NCBI GenBank assembly: GCA_017941035.1 | Contig: JAGAXG010000007.1 | Span: 1 to 64,000, forward strand | Length of the DNA stretch: 64,000 nt | Origin: a bacterium | GTDB lineage: Bacteria > Cyanobacteriota > Vampirovibrionia > Gastranaerophilales > Gastranaerophilaceae | Direction: 5' to 3' | Shown here: positions 62,311-64,000 of the stretch, piece after piece | Layout of the letters: every line of letters begins with the position of its first letter | Position numbering within the stretch: the stretch's first letter is position 1 | The notes under the pieces: generated by a model | Told to the model about the DNA's origin: nothing | Database searches by the model: none | What the model saw: the letters and a program-made list of their open reading frames with translations, nothing else | Translations under genes and position numbers: made by a program

Positions 62311-62520
62311 AAATAAAAATGCTTGCCTTGCAATCGCAAAACAAGCCGGAAGTTATAAAACATGAAAAATTTTAAGCTTTTAAGCGTAAGTTCAAAACAT
62401 TTTAAACCAAACCGCAAAGAAGAAAAAATCTTATCGCAACCCCGAAAAAGTGTCCGGATGCCTTGAACTTACATATATATAATAAACGGTCATGGGAGTA
62501 TTTTTCACCACCCAAAAGAA
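62311..62520 (-). ncRNA. Structured RNA candidate upstream of ppiC, class unknown
   Basis: Read on the minus strand, TGAAAAAT (62507-62500) pairs with ATTTTTCA (62370-62363). Inside that, GTAAGTTCAA (62472-62463) pairs over 10 bases with TTGAACTTAC (62395-62386). The two stems are separated by unpaired tracts of 27 and 15 bases, and the apical part holds a CCG/CGG hairpin and a GC-flanked T-rich loop. A terminator (GCTTG/CAAGC at 62321-62346 plus ATTTTTATTT) ends it before ppiC. A TATAGT box lies at 62535-62530. The closing-stem, open-bubble, apical-stem layout and ~200-base size resemble 6S RNA, but no diagnostic sequence was recognised. A leader riboswitch is the alternative. Confidence 0.45.
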
Positions 62521-62580
62521 TAAATCTTAACTATACTTAAGAAGTATTTTTCTTTAATACTTTAGAATAATAAAAATATC

Positions 62581-62608
62581 TTGATTTTAAAAATTATTGT
62601 GCTAATAT
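62581..62608 (+). promoter_or_regulatory. Promoter of tRNA-Gly(TCC)
   Basis: -35 TTGATT (62581-62586), 16-base spacer, -10 TAATAT (62603-62608); the tRNA begins at 62617. Confidence 0.55.
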
Positions 62609-62616
62609 GATGTTAT

Positions 62617-62689
62617 GCGGACGTAACTCAGTTGGTAGAGTATCTGCCTTCCAAGCAGACTGTCGCGCGTTCGAGTCGCGTCGTCCGCT
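62617..62689 (+). tRNA. tRNA-Gly (anticodon TCC)
   Basis: GCGGACG acceptor, D arm TAACTCAGTTGGTAGAGTA, anticodon stem-loop TCTGCCTTCCAAGCAGA with anticodon TCC, T arm GCGCGTTCGAGTCGCGT, acceptor CGTCCGC and discriminator T. No encoded CCA. With tRNA-Gly(GCC) at 52146 the window carries two of the glycine isoacceptors. Confidence 0.96.
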
Positions 62690-62718
62690 ATTTTTATTAA
62701 ATAAGATTCGGGAGATAA

Positions 62719-64000
62719 GTGTTGGAATTATTAAAAGCATGGGGAAGTAAATTTTCCTTATTCTTTGATAAGTATAGCAATTGTATTTTTGTTATTACGA
62801 TGTTGCTATTTGTAGTTCTTACAACTTTAGGAATTTGTACTCACGAACCATGGTCAGATGAAGCTAATGCATGGCTTATTGCTCAAGATTTAAATTTATT
62901 TGAGATATTAAAATACATGAAATATGAAGGTCACATGTTTGTTTGGTATCTAATCCTTATGCCTTTTGCCAAACTACATATGCAATATCCTATGCCGATG
63001 CTTATTGCAAACCTTGTTTTTATGTGGGGCGCAATATTTATTTTATGGAAAAAAACTCCTATACATTCAATTTGGAAAATTTTAATAACTTTTTCTGCCC
63101 CAATTTGCTATCAATATGCAGTAATTGGCAGATGTTATTCTGTTGGGATATTTTTACTATTTACATTGTGTGCATTATTTAAAGATAAATTTAAACATCC
63201 ATATTTATATTCAATTTTGATTATTTTATGCGCAAACACAAATTCTTTATGTCTATTTGGAGCAACAGCATTCGGTGTATTATTCTTTTTTGATTATATA
63301 AAAAAATATAAAGACTTTTTCAAAAGAAAAGAATTCTACGTTATTATACTTATTGCAGTATTAGGAATATTCATTATAGGATACCAGCTTTTGGGAGCAG
63401 ATAATCAGGCTCAGCTTCTTAATATCCGAAAACCTTTATTACCACCCGCAAAAATATTTTGGTATATGCTTACAAGCGGATTTCAGGGAATGTTTATTGC
63501 TGAAAATACAAAAATATTGTTCGGCATTTCTTATATTATATTAGCACTAGCGACTTTTATTTTTGAACGTAAATCTTTATTTTTCTTTATTTTCACTTTT
63601 TTGGGTTTGTGTTTTATATTTCTTAATTTCTATAACGGATATAGATGGCACCATTATTTCTTTTACATTTATTTAATAGTTTCTATTTGGCTATTTAATT
63701 TAAATATTAAAGAAAAAAAAATATACCATAATTCCATATATATTTTCTTTTCAATTATTTCAATATTTATGATTACATCCAACATTCTTTACTACCATTT
63801 TGATATTTTTAATAAATTTTCTTACGCAAAACTTGCTTCTGAAAAAGTGTTAAATAATCCTGAAATCAAAAAAGGCAATGTCGTAATTTGTGATTTATTT
63901 CCTATAGCAACTATTCCTTACTTTAGAAATAAAAAATACAAAGTATATAACTGTTTAAACCAAAAAGAAGCATCTTTCTTTGATTATTCAAGCGATAATT
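62719..64000 (+). CDS. GT-C-type membrane glycosyltransferase-like protein (3' truncated by window)
   Basis: At least 427 codons, open to the window edge. The start is GTG 62719 or the adjacent TTG 62722, after GGGAG at 62710-62714. The protein has a first membrane helix (IFVITMLLFVVLTTLGICT), then THEPWSDEANAWLIAQDLNL with the acidic DE pair expected of GT-C enzymes, YEGHMFVWYLILMPF and about nine further hydrophobic segments. The EPWxDEAxAW...EGH pattern recalls uncharacterised PMT/ArnT-like mannosyltransferases using polyprenyl-linked sugars. The C-terminal soluble part starts near KVLNNPEIKKGNVVICDLFP. Donor and acceptor are unknown. Confidence 0.7.
   Translation, partial: MLELLKAWGSKFSLFFDKYSNCIFVITMLLFVVLTTLGICTHEPWSDEANAWLIAQDLNLFEILKYMKYEGHMFVWYLILMPFAKLHMQYPMPMLIANLVFMWGAIFILWKKTPIHSIWKILITFSAPICYQYAVIGRCYSVGIFLLFTLCALFKDKFKHPYLYSILIILCANTNSLCLFGATAFGVLFFFDYIKKYKDFFKRKEFYVIILIAVLGIFIIGYQLLGADNQAQLLNIRKPLLPPAKIFWYMLTSGFQGMFIAENTKILFGISYIILALATFIFERKSLFFFIFTFLGLCFIFLNFYNGYRWHHYFFYIYLIVSIWLFNLNIKEKKIYHNSIYIFFSIISIFMITSNILYYHFDIFNKFSYAKLASEKVLNNPEIKKGNVVICDLFPIATIPYFRNKKYKVYNCLNQKEASFFDYSSDN

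Overview
The window reads as a chromosomal segment of a low-GC, diderm, gut-type bacterium. The best guess is a member of the Gastranaerophilales/Melainabacteria (Vampirovibrionia), the non-photosynthetic relatives of cyanobacteria. Reasons: the prepilin start FTLAEVLITLGIIGVVAAM, which I associate with that group; the order rpsK-(rpsD)-rpoA-rplQ-truA-rplM-rpsI and the rsmA-ispE pair, both common in cyanobacteria and some Firmicutes; lipid A synthesis (lpxA) and an autotransporter, which require an outer membrane; and AT-rich DNA. The assignment is an inference and was not tested by any search.

Layout. 1-5.3 kb: translation operon infA, rpmJ, rpsM, rpsK, rpsD, rpoA, rplQ, truA, rplM, rpsI, closed by two hairpins. 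5.3-7.1 kb (minus): TM2 protein, M29 aminopeptidase, XRE regulator. 7.2-11.4 kb: a prepilin with a doubled processing signature and a 1018-aa HELTH metalloprotease-like protein. 11.5-18 kb: lpxA, a dicarboxylate/amino-acid symporter, ileS, dnaB. 18.1-21.8 kb: broken mini-gene, small secreted Cys protein, glutamate-cysteine ligase, rsmA-ispE. 21.8-27.5 kb: LysM/coiled-coil protein, TrmB regulator, thymidine kinase, ctpA. 27.5-32.8 kb (minus): small gene, CHASE2-GGDEF, NTPase-TPR, rsmG, yjbQ. 33.0-36.4 kb: a 51-aa basic protein, an unassigned membrane-anchored protein, rnhB, a SIMPL protein, an M48-like pseudoprotease. 36.6-44.7 kb (minus): a 2689-aa autotransporter. 44.9-50.6 kb: DUF6941-like protein, SMR exporter, AAA+ ATPase, M3 peptidase, CstA transporter. 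50.6-52.1 kb: a small accessory island beside tRNA-Gly(GCC), with an IS-end-like repeat, a GNAT-like gene, a gene fragment and a copy of the tRNA 3' end. 52.3-62.3 kb (minus): dnaE, prs, hppA, then ppiC-pepP-spoU. 62.3-64 kb: a structured RNA candidate (minus), tRNA-Gly(TCC) and a truncated GT-C-type membrane protein running off the edge.

Functionally the window mixes housekeeping genes (ribosome, replication, tRNA charging, rRNA/tRNA modification) with envelope and surface genes (lpxA, prepilin, autotransporter, CtpA, LysM protein, GT-C enzyme). The parts least explained by known families are the octamer inverted repeats between ribosomal genes, the tRNA-adjacent island, two candidate small RNAs (3' of prs and upstream of ppiC), the doubled prepilin signature, and several -10 boxes placed 6-11 bases before start codons that lack a Shine-Dalgarno sequence, which suggests leaderless mRNAs.
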